Below, piece after piece: positions 16,660-25,186 of a stretch of 37,456 nt of DNA. The notes under the pieces were generated by a model. The model had not been told where the DNA came from. It searched no databases and saw only the letters and a list, made by a program, of their open reading frames with translations. The stretch is from positions 1-37,456 of the forward strand of contig URII01000022.1 of the NCBI GenBank assembly GCA_900547825.1. The letters are read 5' to 3'. Source of the DNA: an uncultured Porphyromonadaceae bacterium (GTDB taxonomy: Bacteria; Bacteroidota; Bacteroidia; Bacteroidales; Muribaculaceae). A program made the position numbers and the translations under genes. Every line of letters begins with the position of its first letter. Position 1 is the stretch's first letter.

Positions 16660-16986
16660 TCAGAGAGCAAGCAGTTTCTCGATATTGGCTCGGATAGCGT
16701 CGATAGACTGCGAACCGGCCATGCGGAGATCCTTCACCACCTCGCCGTTTTTGAAAAACAACAGTGTGGGTATCGACATTATGCGGTGTGCTGTGGCAAG
16801 ATCGCTCTCTTCCTCAATGTTGTATTTCCCTATCTCGACGCGTCCTGCATATTCTTCGGCAAGAGTGTCGATAGTGGGTGCGAGGCGCTTGCAGGGGCCA
16901 CACCATGTAGCCCAGAAATCGATTACTACGGGGCGTCCTGATGCGATGATGTCGTTGATGTTGCTGTCGGTGAATGTCTGTGCCAT
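16660..16986 (-). CDS. trxA: Thioredoxin
   Basis: 108 residues with the thioredoxin active site ATWCGPCK (Cys29 and Cys32), the cis-proline context MSIPTLLFFKNGE and the usual length for TrxA. No signal peptide, so cytoplasmic. It reduces protein disulfides with electrons from thioredoxin reductase, which is not in this window. It lies 44 bp downstream of dnaE on the same strand and 40 bp upstream of the tricorn-like protease gene; a dnaE-trxA pair is common in Bacteroidales. Confidence 0.96.
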   Translation of the reverse strand: MAQTFTDSNINDIIASGRPVVIDFWATWCGPCKRLAPTIDTLAEEYAGRVEIGKYNIEEESDLATAHRIMSIPTLLFFKNGEVVKDLRMAGSQSIDAIRANIEKLLAL

Positions 16987-17030
16987 TTCTTTAGTTTTAT
17001 TAAGTAGTTATTATATTGTTTTGATATGTT

Positions 17031-20000
17031 TCAATGTACGGTAAATTCAATTTCTTCGGCCCGCAACGAGTCCACCAGCGCACGGCTGATGTTGACTTTC
17101 ACCCCGGAATTCATTTTAACGGAGCGGTTGGTGTCAGGATCGTAAAAATTGATGTTGAGGCTTCCGCCACGCTCGCCGGGTGCGCAGATATGCTCTTTAA
17201 GCATGTCAAGCACCCGAGGTCCGGATGTGTCGGCCACGAGCATATTGAGGGTTATATTGTTGACCAGCTCACCTTTCACATCCTCAAGGAGGCGGATATC
17301 GGTTATGTCAAAACGTATTTCAGAATTCTGGAAGCGCCGACGGAACACTCCTTTCACAATGACCGGAGTCATGGGTACTCCGAAATTATGGAAGTCTATG
17401 AATGTCTTGCCGAAAAGCATAAACTCATGGGTGCCTGAGAAATCTTCCAATTTAAGAATACCGAACTGGCCGCCTTTGCGGCTCGGACGGCTCTCGAAGC
17501 TCACCACAAGTCCGCCTACCATCACCTCCATTCCCTCCTTGGGATCGGTGATCTCGCCGAATGACTTGAGAGTATGGCCGCACCCGTAGTTCAGCTCCAT
17601 ATAGAACGGATCAAGAGGATGGGCCGAGAGATACATTCCCACGAGCTCACGCTCTTTTTCAAGACGCACCACATCCACCCACCGGGTGCCGTGCATTATC
17701 TCGGGGCGTCCGGCGGTGGTGAAATCCTCCTCGTCGTCGCCGAAAAGCGATGCGGAAGCAGCCTGTTTGTCGCGCTGATACATCTGCCCGTATTTGGCAA
17801 GCTGCTCACCCAATGTCTCGCCTCGGGCGTTGGTCTCGAAAAAGTCCTCACGCGCCACATCGCCGAAGCAGTCAAACGCGCCTGCCAGGGCAAGATTCTC
17901 GAGCATACGGCGGTTCACCACTCCAGTGGCCACACGCTCCACAAAATCATATATGGAGGTGAAGGGGCCTCCTTTGTCGCGGGCCGATATAATCTCGTTC
18001 ACAACATTGTCGCCTATGCCCTTTATTCCGGCAAGACCGAAACGTATGTTGCCGTGGCTTACACCGAATCCCCTCACACTCTCGTTGACATCAGGACCCT
18101 TGACCTCTATGCGCATCTTTTTGCATTCGTCCATGTAGGCGCTGAGTTTAGTCGAATCGGCAAGGTTGCGGGTCAGCACGGCAGCCATATACTCAGGAGG
18201 ATAATTGGCTTTCAGCCAAGCTGTCTGGAAGGCCACCCAGCTGTAGCATGTGGCATGGCTCTTATTGAATGCATAGGATGCGAATTTTTCCCAGTCGGCC
18301 CATATCTTTTCAAGCGTGGCAGCTTTATGTCCGTTTTTCTGCCCACCTTCAAGGAACAGCGATTTAAGCTCGTTCATCTTGGCTATAAGCTTCTTGCCCA
18401 TGGCCTTACGCAGTGTATCGCTCTGGCCGCGCGTAAAGTTGGCCAACAGGCGCGACAGAAGCATGACCTGTTCCTGATACACCGTGACCCCATACGTGTC
18501 CTTGAGGTATTTCTCCATCACCGGAATGTCATACTCAATCGGCGCTCGTCCATGCTTTCGGTTGATGAAGTCGGGAATATAGTCCATAGGCCCCGGACGG
18601 TAAAGGGCGTTCATGGCTATAAGGTCCTCGAACGTCGTGGGTTTCAGCTCGCGCAGATGTTTCTGCATGCCGGGACTTTCAAACTGGAAAGTGGCGGCTG
18701 TGCGTCCCTCGCTGTAAAGCTGGTATGTCTTGGGATCATCGATGGGGATGTTGTCAATGTCTACATCCACTCCGTGTGACCGCTTTATATTGGCCACAGC
18801 CTCCTTTATGATGCTCAGGGTCTTAAGTCCGAGGAAGTCCATCTTTATAAGACCTGTCTCCTCGATAACCGATCCTTCATACTGCGTTACGATAAGCTTG
18901 CTTTTGTCGCCCGATGCCTTGTCGACAGCTGTGGATACAGGCACCCAGTCGGTTATATCGTCGCGGCATATGATCACTCCGCAGGCATGGACGCCTGTGT
19001 TGCGCACATTGCCTTCAAGCTGACGCGCATATTCAAGTGTCTCCACAAGAATGGGATTGGTGGAGCTAAGCTCCTTCTTGAACTCGGGCACATATTCGTA
19101 GCAGTTGGCAAGGTTGGTTTTAAGCTCCTTGCCATTGACCACAGGCATGTGGCGCGGTATGAGTTTTGTGATACGGTCACATTCGCTCAAAGGCAACTGC
19201 TCGATACGCCCCACATCCTTGATAGCCGATTTAGTGGCCATAGTGCCGTAGGTTATGATATGGGCCACTTTCTCCTCGCCATATTTTTCGGTGACGTAAC
19301 GAAGCACATCGGCGCGTCCGTCGTCGTCGAAGTCAATATCAATATCCGGGAGGGATATTCGGTCGGGGTTCAGAAAACGTTCGAACAGGAGGTCGTATTT
19401 TACTGGGTCGATCTGAGTGATACCGAGACAATAGGCCACGCAGCTTCCGGCAGCCGAACCACGGCCCGGCCCCACGCTCACACCAAGGTCGCGGCGAGCG
19501 GCATTGATGAAATCCTGCACAATGAGGAAGTAACCCGGGAAGCCCATGGTCTTCATTATGTGGAGCTCGAAGTTGATGCGTTCGGCAAGCTCAGGTGTAA
19601 GAGGATCGCCGTAGCGTTTCGCGGCCCCTTCATAGGCCAGTTTTTTTAAATAGTCGGCCTCAAATTTTATTCGGTAAAGTTTGTCATACCCTCCGAGTTT
19701 CTTTATTTTGGCCTCGGCGGCGGCACGGTCAAGCACCTCGTTGCCGTTTTCGTCGCGCGTGAATTCGTTGAAAAGATCCTCCTCGGTAAACCGTTTGCGG
19801 TATTCCTCCTCGGTGCCGAACTCAGCCGGGATCTCGAAGTTAGGCATGATCGGGGCATGGTCGATGGTATATTCCTCAACCTTGTCGGCGATCTCCACGG
19901 TGGTCAGCAACGCTTCGGGCACATCGCTGAACAGAGCCTCCATCTCCGCGCGGGTCTTCATCCACTCCTGCTTGGTGTAGCGCATGCGCCGCGGATCGGT

Positions 20001-20834
20001 AAGATTGCTGTTGGTGCTCACGCATATAAGCCTGTCGTGGGCCTCGGCATCCTCCTCGTTGACAAAGTGGATATCGTTGGTGGCTATCAGCTTGATGCCA
20101 TGCTTCCTTGCGAAATCAATCAGCACAGGGTTTACCTGCTCCTGTATCTCGAACACCTCGCGGTTGCCCCCCGGGCGCGAAGTAGGATGGCGCTGCAACT
20201 CAAGATAATAATCGTCACCGAACGTCTCTTTCCACCACAACACCTGTTTCTCGGCCTCGGTCAGGTTTCCGGCCATGATAAGCTTGGGGATCTCGCCGCC
20301 GAGACAGGCCGACGCCACTATAAGCCCTTCACGGTGGGCAGCAAGGGAGGCTTTATCTGTACGCGGGTGCATATAGAAGCCTTTGGTCCAGGCCTGCGAC
20401 ACTAACTTTATAAGATTCTTATAGCCCGTGCGGTTCTTGGCGAGCACTATCAGGTGGCGCCCTATGTCCTTTTTATCCACCGCCTCGGTCATTGATTTCT
20501 GCGCCACATACATCTCACAGCCGAGAATTGGCTTGAAATGCTTCTTAGCCAACGCATCAGCCTCGGCAGCAAGCGTCTCGGCCTCAGCGCGTCCCTCGGC
20601 ACGCGCCTGATCGGCCTCCTCGCGCTTGGCAGCGGCTTTCTCCTTGAACTTCTTGTTGAGTTTACCTACATAATTGTAAAACTCTTTTATGCCGAACATA
20701 TTGCCGTGGTCGGTAAGGGCAATGGCAGGCATACCGTCGGCCACAGCCTTGTCAACGAGTTTGGCAATCGAGGCCTGGCCGTCGAGAAGCGAATATTGGG
20801 AATGGGTATGGAGATGTACGAACTGTGCTGGCAT
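17031..20834 (-). CDS. dnaE: DNA polymerase III alpha subunit
   Basis: The ATG at 20834 gives 1,267 residues beginning MPAQFVHLHTHSQYSLLDGQ, the canonical N-terminal PHP domain; the open frame runs to 20903 without family similarity, so the shorter start is chosen. Visible: the PHP metal motif HLHTH, the polymerase core with GPGRGSAAGS and the catalytic PDIDIDFDD near residue 500, FQFESPGMQKHLRELKP, YQEQVMLLSRLLANFTRGQSD, a helix-hairpin-helix segment (GLAGIKGIGDNVV) and a C-terminal OB fold (VMVGGLVVSFESRPSRKGG). It is the replicative polymerase. An insertion rich in Ala/Glu/Lys (about residues 65-100) lies inside the PHP domain, as usual in Bacteroidetes. Confidence 0.98.
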   Translation of the reverse strand: MPAQFVHLHTHSQYSLLDGQASIAKLVDKAVADGMPAIALTDHGNMFGIKEFYNYVGKLNKKFKEKAAAKREEADQARAEGRAEAETLAAEADALAKKHFKPILGCEMYVAQKSMTEAVDKKDIGRHLIVLAKNRTGYKNLIKLVSQAWTKGFYMHPRTDKASLAAHREGLIVASACLGGEIPKLIMAGNLTEAEKQVLWWKETFGDDYYLELQRHPTSRPGGNREVFEIQEQVNPVLIDFARKHGIKLIATNDIHFVNEEDAEAHDRLICVSTNSNLTDPRRMRYTKQEWMKTRAEMEALFSDVPEALLTTVEIADKVEEYTIDHAPIMPNFEIPAEFGTEEEYRKRFTEEDLFNEFTRDENGNEVLDRAAAEAKIKKLGGYDKLYRIKFEADYLKKLAYEGAAKRYGDPLTPELAERINFELHIMKTMGFPGYFLIVQDFINAARRDLGVSVGPGRGSAAGSCVAYCLGITQIDPVKYDLLFERFLNPDRISLPDIDIDFDDDGRADVLRYVTEKYGEEKVAHIITYGTMATKSAIKDVGRIEQLPLSECDRITKLIPRHMPVVNGKELKTNLANCYEYVPEFKKELSSTNPILVETLEYARQLEGNVRNTGVHACGVIICRDDITDWVPVSTAVDKASGDKSKLIVTQYEGSVIEETGLIKMDFLGLKTLSIIKEAVANIKRSHGVDVDIDNIPIDDPKTYQLYSEGRTAATFQFESPGMQKHLRELKPTTFEDLIAMNALYRPGPMDYIPDFINRKHGRAPIEYDIPVMEKYLKDTYGVTVYQEQVMLLSRLLANFTRGQSDTLRKAMGKKLIAKMNELKSLFLEGGQKNGHKAATLEKIWADWEKFASYAFNKSHATCYSWVAFQTAWLKANYPPEYMAAVLTRNLADSTKLSAYMDECKKMRIEVKGPDVNESVRGFGVSHGNIRFGLAGIKGIGDNVVNEIISARDKGGPFTSIYDFVERVATGVVNRRMLENLALAGAFDCFGDVAREDFFETNARGETLGEQLAKYGQMYQRDKQAASASLFGDDEEDFTTAGRPEIMHGTRWVDVVRLEKERELVGMYLSAHPLDPFYMELNYGCGHTLKSFGEITDPKEGMEVMVGGLVVSFESRPSRKGGQFGILKLEDFSGTHEFMLFGKTFIDFHNFGVPMTPVIVKGVFRRRFQNSEIRFDITDIRLLEDVKGELVNNITLNMLVADTSGPRVLDMLKEHICAPGERGGSLNINFYDPDTNRSVKMNSGVKVNISRALVDSLRAEEIEFTVH

Positions 20835-21010
20835 GACTATGCTAAGGAGGGATGGATTTATACAGATTCTAAAACACACAAAATTACACAAATTCCGCCA
20901 CACGCCAAAGCAAAAAAAATTTCAGTCCCCTACAACACCGCTATCCAGCCTGTTAGATCCATATCAGAAGAATATTCGGGTTAGACCAAAAATATTTTTT
21001 GCACAAAAAT

Positions 21011-21041
21011 TTTGCAGGTATAAAAAAAACGCCTACCTTTG
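21011..21041 (+). promoter_or_regulatory. Promoter of tRNA-Val
   Basis: TTTG at 21011-21014, a 19-bp spacer, then TACCTTTG at 21034-21041: a full Bacteroidota-type promoter 20 bp upstream of the tRNA. Confidence 0.85.
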
Positions 21042-21061
21042 CATCGCTTTCTCAAGGAAAG

Positions 21062-21136
21062 GGGCGCTTAGCTCAGCTGGTTCAGAGCGTCTGCCTTACA
21101 AGCAGAGGGTCGGGGGTTCGAATCCCTCAGCGCCCA
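21062..21136 (+). tRNA. tRNA-Val(UAC)
   Basis: A full cloverleaf: acceptor GGGCGCU (21062-21068) pairs with AGCGCCC (21129-21135). The D-arm is GCUC...GAGC, the anticodon loop CUUACAA carries UAC for valine, and the T-arm GGGGG-UUCGAAU-CCCUC has one G-U pair. The discriminator is A and CCA is encoded directly after (21137-21139). It has its own promoter upstream and its own terminator downstream. Confidence 0.97.
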
Positions 21137-21150
21137 CCAACCGGACTTCG

Positions 21151-21184
21151 GGTGGCAATTCAATGAATTGCCACCTTATTTTTT
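21151..21184 (+). terminator. Terminator of tRNA-Val
   Basis: GGTGGCAATTC (21151-21161) pairs perfectly with GAATTGCCACC (21165-21175) around AAT, followed by TTATTTTTT. Confidence 0.92.
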
Positions 21185-21257
21185 GCCCACCCCACAAACC
21201 AAGTCGGTGAATTACAGGCACCCAACAGCCCGGCAGCACAATAATGTATCCATAACT

Positions 21258-22265
21258 TTATGGAGCAAAAGTAAACGAATCAAGCGAAATTACTGTCTGC
21301 TGCAATTTGCCACGAGTCCCTACCATGGTTATTTTTTGTCTCACAACCGAGTAAGGCCAGCCACACGGCATATAGTCGATTTGAAGATAATCCCTAAATG
21401 TCCCATCAACATTTACCTGCGCATCGAAGTTTTTATTGAAACTCTCAGCAATGCTATCATCTGACAATGATTCCACCACGCCGCCAACCATAGCTTTCAA
21501 CTCACTTTGAGGGAGAATATTCGTAACATCATATATTACGTGGTACGCCCCATCATCCGCATCCTTGTAGACTGAGCTATATGTGGTATTCTCAAACTGT
21601 GTATCTGTGGCATTTTCATGTTCGGTATTCTCACCGGTTTGCATGGAAAGCCCATGATTCATAAAGAGCATCTGGAGTTCGGCGAGATAGCCGTCAACAA
21701 GCTTGTCGGTGTCGACATTTTTTGCGTAATCCACAACATCAAGTCCCATTTCTTTTAGCCCCTGTATTTCAGGAAGTTCCGAAAAATCACTTATCACCTG
21801 TTTGAAAAGAGACAAAGCCTGTTTTTTAATCTCCTCCAAATTATTGAATTTGGTAATCTTACCGTATTCATCGGTTTCAAAATGAATCGTGGTGCCGACA
21901 ATCTGTTGACCCAGTTTTGCTGTTATCTTATTCTGAAAATCGACGGAAGGGGTCGTCGAGGCAGTATCTGTCGGAAATTCCAGAAAGGTATAATCCATCT
22001 TATAACCGTTGGCGACAGAGTCCACAACAGTTATACGGATTTTGGTCGACACAAGTCCGGTGCGCACGGTATCGACACCGTCAATCCGCCACGAACTTTC
22101 GTGAATCCAATATGTAAGGGTATCGTTTTCGTTGAACCAGCCTATTATATCTATCGTGGAATCCTGCGGCGTAACATTTTCTTGCAACGGAGTTGATTCA
22201 CCGTATGCAGCCACGCCGACCGTCATAACCAGTAATGACAAAATACAAATCAATAATTTCTTCAT
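21258..22265 (-). CDS. Secreted protein of unknown function
   Basis: 335 residues with a signal peptide (MKKLLICILSLLVMTVGVAA). The mature protein is acidic and rich in Thr/Asp; it has beta-type stretches (LTYWIHESSWRIDG, KIRITVVDSVANGYKMDYTFLEF, TTIHFETDEYGKITKFNNLEEIKK) that recall proteins annotated as DUF6263-like, in which a DxxGxI strand-turn is followed by a helix. I am not certain of that family. A helical middle (about 135-200) precedes beta strands to the end. No lipobox or catalytic motif. It is alone on its strand with no partner gene. Periplasmic or surface location is inferred from the signal only. Confidence 0.7.
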   Translation of the reverse strand: MKKLLICILSLLVMTVGVAAYGESTPLQENVTPQDSTIDIIGWFNENDTLTYWIHESSWRIDGVDTVRTGLVSTKIRITVVDSVANGYKMDYTFLEFPTDTASTTPSVDFQNKITAKLGQQIVGTTIHFETDEYGKITKFNNLEEIKKQALSLFKQVISDFSELPEIQGLKEMGLDVVDYAKNVDTDKLVDGYLAELQMLFMNHGLSMQTGENTEHENATDTQFENTTYSSVYKDADDGAYHVIYDVTNILPQSELKAMVGGVVESLSDDSIAESFNKNFDAQVNVDGTFRDYLQIDYMPCGWPYSVVRQKITMVGTRGKLQQTVISLDSFTFAP

Positions 22266-22451
22266 AGCTGCGAAATTTCAACATAGATAAATAATTCCGA
22301 AGAATATGGGGATTCACTCAAACACTACAAAGCTAATGATAATCTCCGAGAAAATAAGCAGTTTATGCAACAACATACTTGATTACAGTTTAGATACTGA
22401 ACCATATCGCACTAACTGGTGTTTAGATATTAAACTAAAACAGGAATTATT

Positions 22452-22613
22452 ATGGATAAATATGTATGTGAAGTATGCCAGTGGGAATATGATCCCGCTG
22501 TAGGTGATCCGGAAAACGGCATAGCGCCCGGCACTCCATTTGAAGAACTTCCCGACGATTGGGTATGCCCATTATGCGGTGTAGGCAAAGACCAGTTCGA
22601 GCGCGTGGAGTAA
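22452..22613 (+). CDS. Rubredoxin
   Basis: A 53-residue protein: MDKYVCEVCQWEYDPAVGDP, then the ENGIAPGTPFEELPDDWVCP stretch and CG. It has the two Cys-x2-Cys knuckles (Cys6/Cys9 and Cys39/Cys42) that hold one iron atom, and the rubredoxin core YDP...GTPFE.LPDDW.CP.C. The first knuckle lacks the usual Gly after the second Cys (CQW). It is a small cytoplasmic electron carrier, in anaerobes often serving rubrerythrin or oxygen-reducing flavoproteins. It is monocistronic: AGGAAT lies 10 bases before the ATG and a strong terminator follows. The gene is short and easily missed. Confidence 0.95.
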   Translation: MDKYVCEVCQWEYDPAVGDPENGIAPGTPFEELPDDWVCPLCGVGKDQFERVE

Positions 22614-22646
22614 TAGCCGAGACGCGCTGCAAACTATAAAAATCCG

Positions 22647-22685
22647 GCAGGCCGGGAGATGGAAATTCCCCGGCCTGCTTTCGTT
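22647..22685 (+). terminator. Terminator of the rubredoxin gene
   Basis: GCAGGCCGGG (22647-22656) pairs with CCCGGCCTGC (22669-22678), with partial inner pairing, followed by TTTCGTTT. Confidence 0.88.
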
Positions 22686-22769
22686 TACGCCTCACCCACA
22701 GGCACCGTTTAAACATACATATCCATATACTCTATACCGGCGCACCGAGATATTTTAAAAATCGAAATA

Positions 22770-22812
22770 ACAGAATCGAATTCTGTCAATCAGAAAATAA
22801 TACTTAACTTTG
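22770..22812 (+). promoter_or_regulatory. Promoter with overlapping operator for the SMR/flavoprotein operon
   Basis: TAACTTTG at 22805-22812 is a -7 box. The -33 position, 19 bp upstream, holds TTCTG (22781-22785), and this lies inside a perfect palindrome, ACAGAAT (22770-22776), CGA, ATTCTGT (22780-22786). A dimeric regulator bound there would block the -33 element. The regulator is not identified. Confidence 0.6.
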
Positions 22813-22873
22813 CAATGCCTTAGAAGGAGACGCCGGGTATTGCTGCAGCCCTCAAACAGGCCCGGATTCAGTT

Positions 22874-23197
22874 ATGAATTGGATAATGCTGATTGTAGCC
22901 GGCTTCTGCGAGATTGGTTTCACCTATTGCCTCGGACGGGCAAAATATGCTGACGGCCTCTCTTGGTGGGGATGGATTGCCGGATTTCTTGTTTTCACGG
23001 TCATAAGTATGGGATTGTTGGCTAAAACCACACAAAGTTTGCCGATAGGAACGGCCTATGCCGTATGGACAGGCATCGGGGCGGTTGGTACCGTGTTGGC
23101 CGGCATACTTTTCTTCCATGAGCAGGCCACTTTTTGGAGACTGTTTTTCATCTTCACATTGGTTTCTTCAATCATTGGTCTAAAAATCGTTGCATAA
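22874..23197 (+). CDS. SMR-family exporter, guanidinium-exporter (Gdx/SugE) type
   Basis: 107 residues with four predicted membrane helices and the conserved membrane-embedded Glu13 (AGFCEIGFTY). The motif LPIGTAYAVWTGIGAVGTVL is characteristic of the Gdx/SugE branch, which exports guanidinium, rather than the EmrE multidrug branch. Two copies form an antiparallel dimer. The gene lies 3 bp upstream of a NimA-like flavoprotein gene and forms an operon with it. Its 62-base leader can form a CCGGG (22833-22837) to CCCGG (22861-22865) stem, but I could not match it to a guanidine riboswitch class. Substrate is inferred from the subfamily motif only. Confidence 0.88.
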   Translation: MNWIMLIVAGFCEIGFTYCLGRAKYADGLSWWGWIAGFLVFTVISMGLLAKTTQSLPIGTAYAVWTGIGAVGTVLAGILFFHEQATFWRLFFIFTLVSSIIGLKIVA

Positions 23198-23200
23198 ACC

Positions 23201-23701
23201 ATGAAATTTAGGAAAATGAGGCGTTGCCGCCAACAACTTACAAAAGAAGAATGTGTGACGATACTTACAAACGCCACATCCGGAACACTCGCATTGGCGG
23301 GAGATAACGGCTATCCCTATGCAGTCCCCATAAGCCATGTGTATTCCAATGGCAAACTCTATTTCCACAGCGCACCGACAGGGCACAAAATAGACGCCAT
23401 CAAAAGATATGGCAAAGCGTCATTCTGCGCCATAGCTGCCGATGAGGTACACCCATCGGAGTTCACGACTTATTTCAAAAGTGTAATTGCCTTCGGGAGG
23501 ATTCTCATCGTGGAAGATAACGATGAGAAACTCCATGCCGTGAAATTACTCGGCGAAAGGTTCAATCCCGGCGACACAGAAGGATTGCAAAAGGAAATGG
23601 ATAAGTCCTACACCCATATGTTCATTCTCCGTATGGATATTGAGCATCTGTCTGGGAAAGAGGCCATAGAGCTTACGAGAAACCGCAAGTCCATCAATTA
23701 A
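23201..23701 (+). CDS. Pyridoxamine 5'-phosphate oxidase-like flavoprotein (NimA-related)
   Basis: 166 residues with the split-barrel FMN-binding fold: N-terminal helix with LTKEECVTILTNATSGTLAL, then GYPYAVPISHVYSNGKLYFHSAPTGHKIDAIKRYGKASFC and a C-terminal ...ELTRNRK. This is the pattern of the NimA/PPOX branch common in Bacteroides. Members bind FMN and some reduce nitroimidazole drugs; whether this one does cannot be told, and chromosomal copies often have other, unknown roles. It is translated right after the SMR gene (3-bp gap), so export and flavin-dependent reduction may share one regulator. No membrane segment. Confidence 0.88.
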   Translation: MKFRKMRRCRQQLTKEECVTILTNATSGTLALAGDNGYPYAVPISHVYSNGKLYFHSAPTGHKIDAIKRYGKASFCAIAADEVHPSEFTTYFKSVIAFGRILIVEDNDEKLHAVKLLGERFNPGDTEGLQKEMDKSYTHMFILRMDIEHLSGKEAIELTRNRKSIN

Positions 23702-23824
23702 CAGCTTTTTAGTCCAACAAGATTATTTATAACGACGGAAAGGGAATGCTTCGCGCTATCAGCAATCAGAAATCAGAAATCAGAAATTCAATGATGCGCT
23801 GAAGGATATAGGCTGATGTAATAA

Positions 23825-23856
23825 TTTGTGTAATTGATAATAACGCATTATCTTTG
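23825..23856 (+). promoter_or_regulatory. Promoter of the GNAT-GrpB gene
   Basis: TTTG (23825-23828), a 20-bp spacer, and TATCTTTG (23849-23856): a full Bacteroidota promoter. Transcription would begin near 23863, about 200 bases before the start codon. Confidence 0.75.
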
Positions 23857-23869
23857 CGCTATTCAAAAA

Positions 23870-23995
23870 ATGAAAATTTGCAAATATTTTCCCTCGAATA
23901 TAGAAAGATATTCGCTTTTCTTTTCAAATCAGGCCGTCCGGCTTGCATCTACTATATCAAAGAACATGGAGAACAGGATTTCGCCGAGGAAATGA
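23870..23995 (+). CDS. Possible 41-residue leader peptide
   Basis: It begins about 7 bases after the predicted transcription start, MKICKYFPSNIERYSLFFSN, then runs on as a basic peptide ending in SPRK, with stop TGA at 23993. Its position in a long leader in front of an acetyltransferase-nucleotidyltransferase fusion resembles attenuator peptides, but there is no codon run that would point to a signal. Not recognised; it may be chance. Confidence 0.25.
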   Translation: MKICKYFPSNIERYSLFFSNQAVRLASTISKNMENRISPRK

Positions 23996-24064
23996 CGAAA
24001 CATAAATGTCAGACAATTAAAAAAATAAGACTATGTTTATCGCAATGCCATATATATACAAGCC

Positions 24065-25141
24065 ATGAGTCTTATCCTCAGAACCTACCAACCTACGGAT
24101 GCCAAGGTGATCACTACTTGGCTTAAAAGTGAGCATCTTATGCGTCAATGGTGCGCTGACCGATATGAGCATTATCCCGTCACCACCGAAGATATGAACG
24201 CATATTATAGTAGGTTTATTGACGGACAAAATTCTATTGCACTGACTCTGGTTGATGGTGAAGATATAATTGGATATATCACCTTGCGTATTCCTGCCGA
24301 CGATCCGGCGGAGCAACGTCTCGGTTTTGTTATTGTTGACGATTCAAAACGTGGCAAAGGTTTTGGGAAAGCCCTTGTCGGAATGGCGGTTGATTATGCT
24401 TTCCGAAAACTCGGTGCTACAAAAGTATCTCTGGGAGTATTTGAAAACAATCCGGCAGCTATTCGGTGCTATGAATCGGTTGGGTTCAACCGTGTAGTCA
24501 GGCAGGATGCTGAGAGCTACAAATGTCTTGGCGAAACATGGAATTGCCTTGAAATGGAGATGTTGAGGCATACAGACAAAAAGCCTCTTTGCGAGATGAC
24601 ATTGGAAGAGTTATGGCAACTCTTTCCGATAGTTCTTACTCCGCATCAGTATGAATGGAAAGAATGGGCTAAAAATGAGATTGAAAGCCTGTCGGCAATC
24701 CTTTCCGAATATTCTCCAATCATAAACCATATTGGCAGCACGGCTATTGACAATATTCAGGCAAAACCGATAATTGACATTCTTGTTGAGATTTCTCCCG
24801 ATACCGATTGGCAACGCGTCAGGATCGACATGGAAGCTGCAGGATATATCTGCATGTCATCATCCGAAAATCGTATGAGTTTCAACAAAGGATATACGCC
24901 GGATGGCTATGACGAAAAGGTGTTTCATATTCATTTTCATGCCATTGGCAATAATGACGAGATTCTTTTCCGAGATTACCTCAATAGTCATCCGGCAGTA
25001 GCACAGGAGTATGAGGCGTTGAAACTTAGTCTTTTGCCTAAATATCGAAACGACCGAGACGGCTACACCGAAGCCAAATCAGCCTTTATCAAAAATGTTA
25101 TCCGTAAGGCAAAACGACTTAAACATTTCCCGAAAGAGTAA
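24065..25141 (+). CDS. GNAT acetyltransferase fused to a GrpB-family nucleotidyltransferase-like domain
   Basis: 358 residues. The N-terminal GNAT domain (about 1-168) has the acetyl-CoA motif RGKGFG (96-101) followed by the pattern GVFENNPAAIRCYESVGF. The C-terminal domain (about 178-350) is GrpB/UPF0157: HIGSTAIDNIQAKPIIDILV with Gly-Ser-Thr at 224-226 and Asp238, then HFHAIGNNDEILFRDYLNSHP. GrpB is a Pol-beta-like nucleotidyltransferase fold of unclear substrate. Fusions of the two occur in small-molecule or antibiotic modification settings, so it may modify a metabolite or drug by acetylation and nucleotidylation; this is an inference. Monocistronic with a long leader and a terminator after it, which now sits exactly at the left end of the mobile element. 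Confidence 0.88.
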   Translation: MSLILRTYQPTDAKVITTWLKSEHLMRQWCADRYEHYPVTTEDMNAYYSRFIDGQNSIALTLVDGEDIIGYITLRIPADDPAEQRLGFVIVDDSKRGKGFGKALVGMAVDYAFRKLGATKVSLGVFENNPAAIRCYESVGFNRVVRQDAESYKCLGETWNCLEMEMLRHTDKKPLCEMTLEELWQLFPIVLTPHQYEWKEWAKNEIESLSAILSEYSPIINHIGSTAIDNIQAKPIIDILVEISPDTDWQRVRIDMEAAGYICMSSSENRMSFNKGYTPDGYDEKVFHIHFHAIGNNDEILFRDYLNSHPAVAQEYEALKLSLLPKYRNDRDGYTEAKSAFIKNVIRKAKRLKHFPKE

Positions 25142-25148
25142 AAATGAA

Positions 25149-25184
25149 GAAAGAGCTGAGTCAGCGTGACTTAGCCCTTTCTTT
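25149..25184. terminator. Bidirectional terminator of the GNAT-GrpB gene and, before insertion, of tRNA-Gln
   Basis: GAAAGAGCTGAGTCA (25149-25163) pairs with TGACTTAGCCCTTTC (25167-25181) around GCG, with one mismatch and one wobble; TTT follows. On the minus strand it is followed by TTCATTTTT. It lies 5 bases from the left direct repeat, so in an element-free chromosome it would stand just after tRNA-Gln. Confidence 0.82.
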
Positions 25185-25186
25185 GC

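Larger units (their letters stand above)
23702..24064. other. Intergenic region with promoter and long leader
   Basis: It contains about 3.3 copies of the 7-bp unit ATCAGAA (23765-23787), a strong promoter (23825-23856) and a leader of about 200 bases with a possible 41-codon frame (23870-23995). The other open frame starting at 23854 overlaps the next gene and has no recognisable content. No further gene is seen. Confidence 0.6.

Noticed and set aside
17574..18779. 401-codon open frame antisense to dnaE
   Set aside because: A shadow of the dnaE reading frame, with His/Val-rich text and no domain. The same applies to other long frames opposite dnaE, the protease and the surface proteins.
17031..20903. 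Longer dnaE start at 20903
   Set aside because: The 23 extra residues are unlike any DnaE; the PHP domain begins right after the ATG at 20834.
21062..21136. tRNA-Val as a second integration site
   Set aside because: No second copy of its 3' end was noticed nearby and no integrase adjoins it.
22813..22873. Guanidine riboswitch before the SMR gene
   Set aside because: A short CCGGG/CCCGG stem exists, but I could not match the conserved bases of the known guanidine classes.
23765..23787. CRISPR-like short repeats
   Set aside because: Only 3.3 copies of a 7-bp unit without spacers; no CRISPR array or cas gene is seen anywhere in the window.
23854..24126. 90-codon frame overlapping the GNAT-GrpB start
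   Set aside because: No start signal or family; it overlaps the real gene in another frame.
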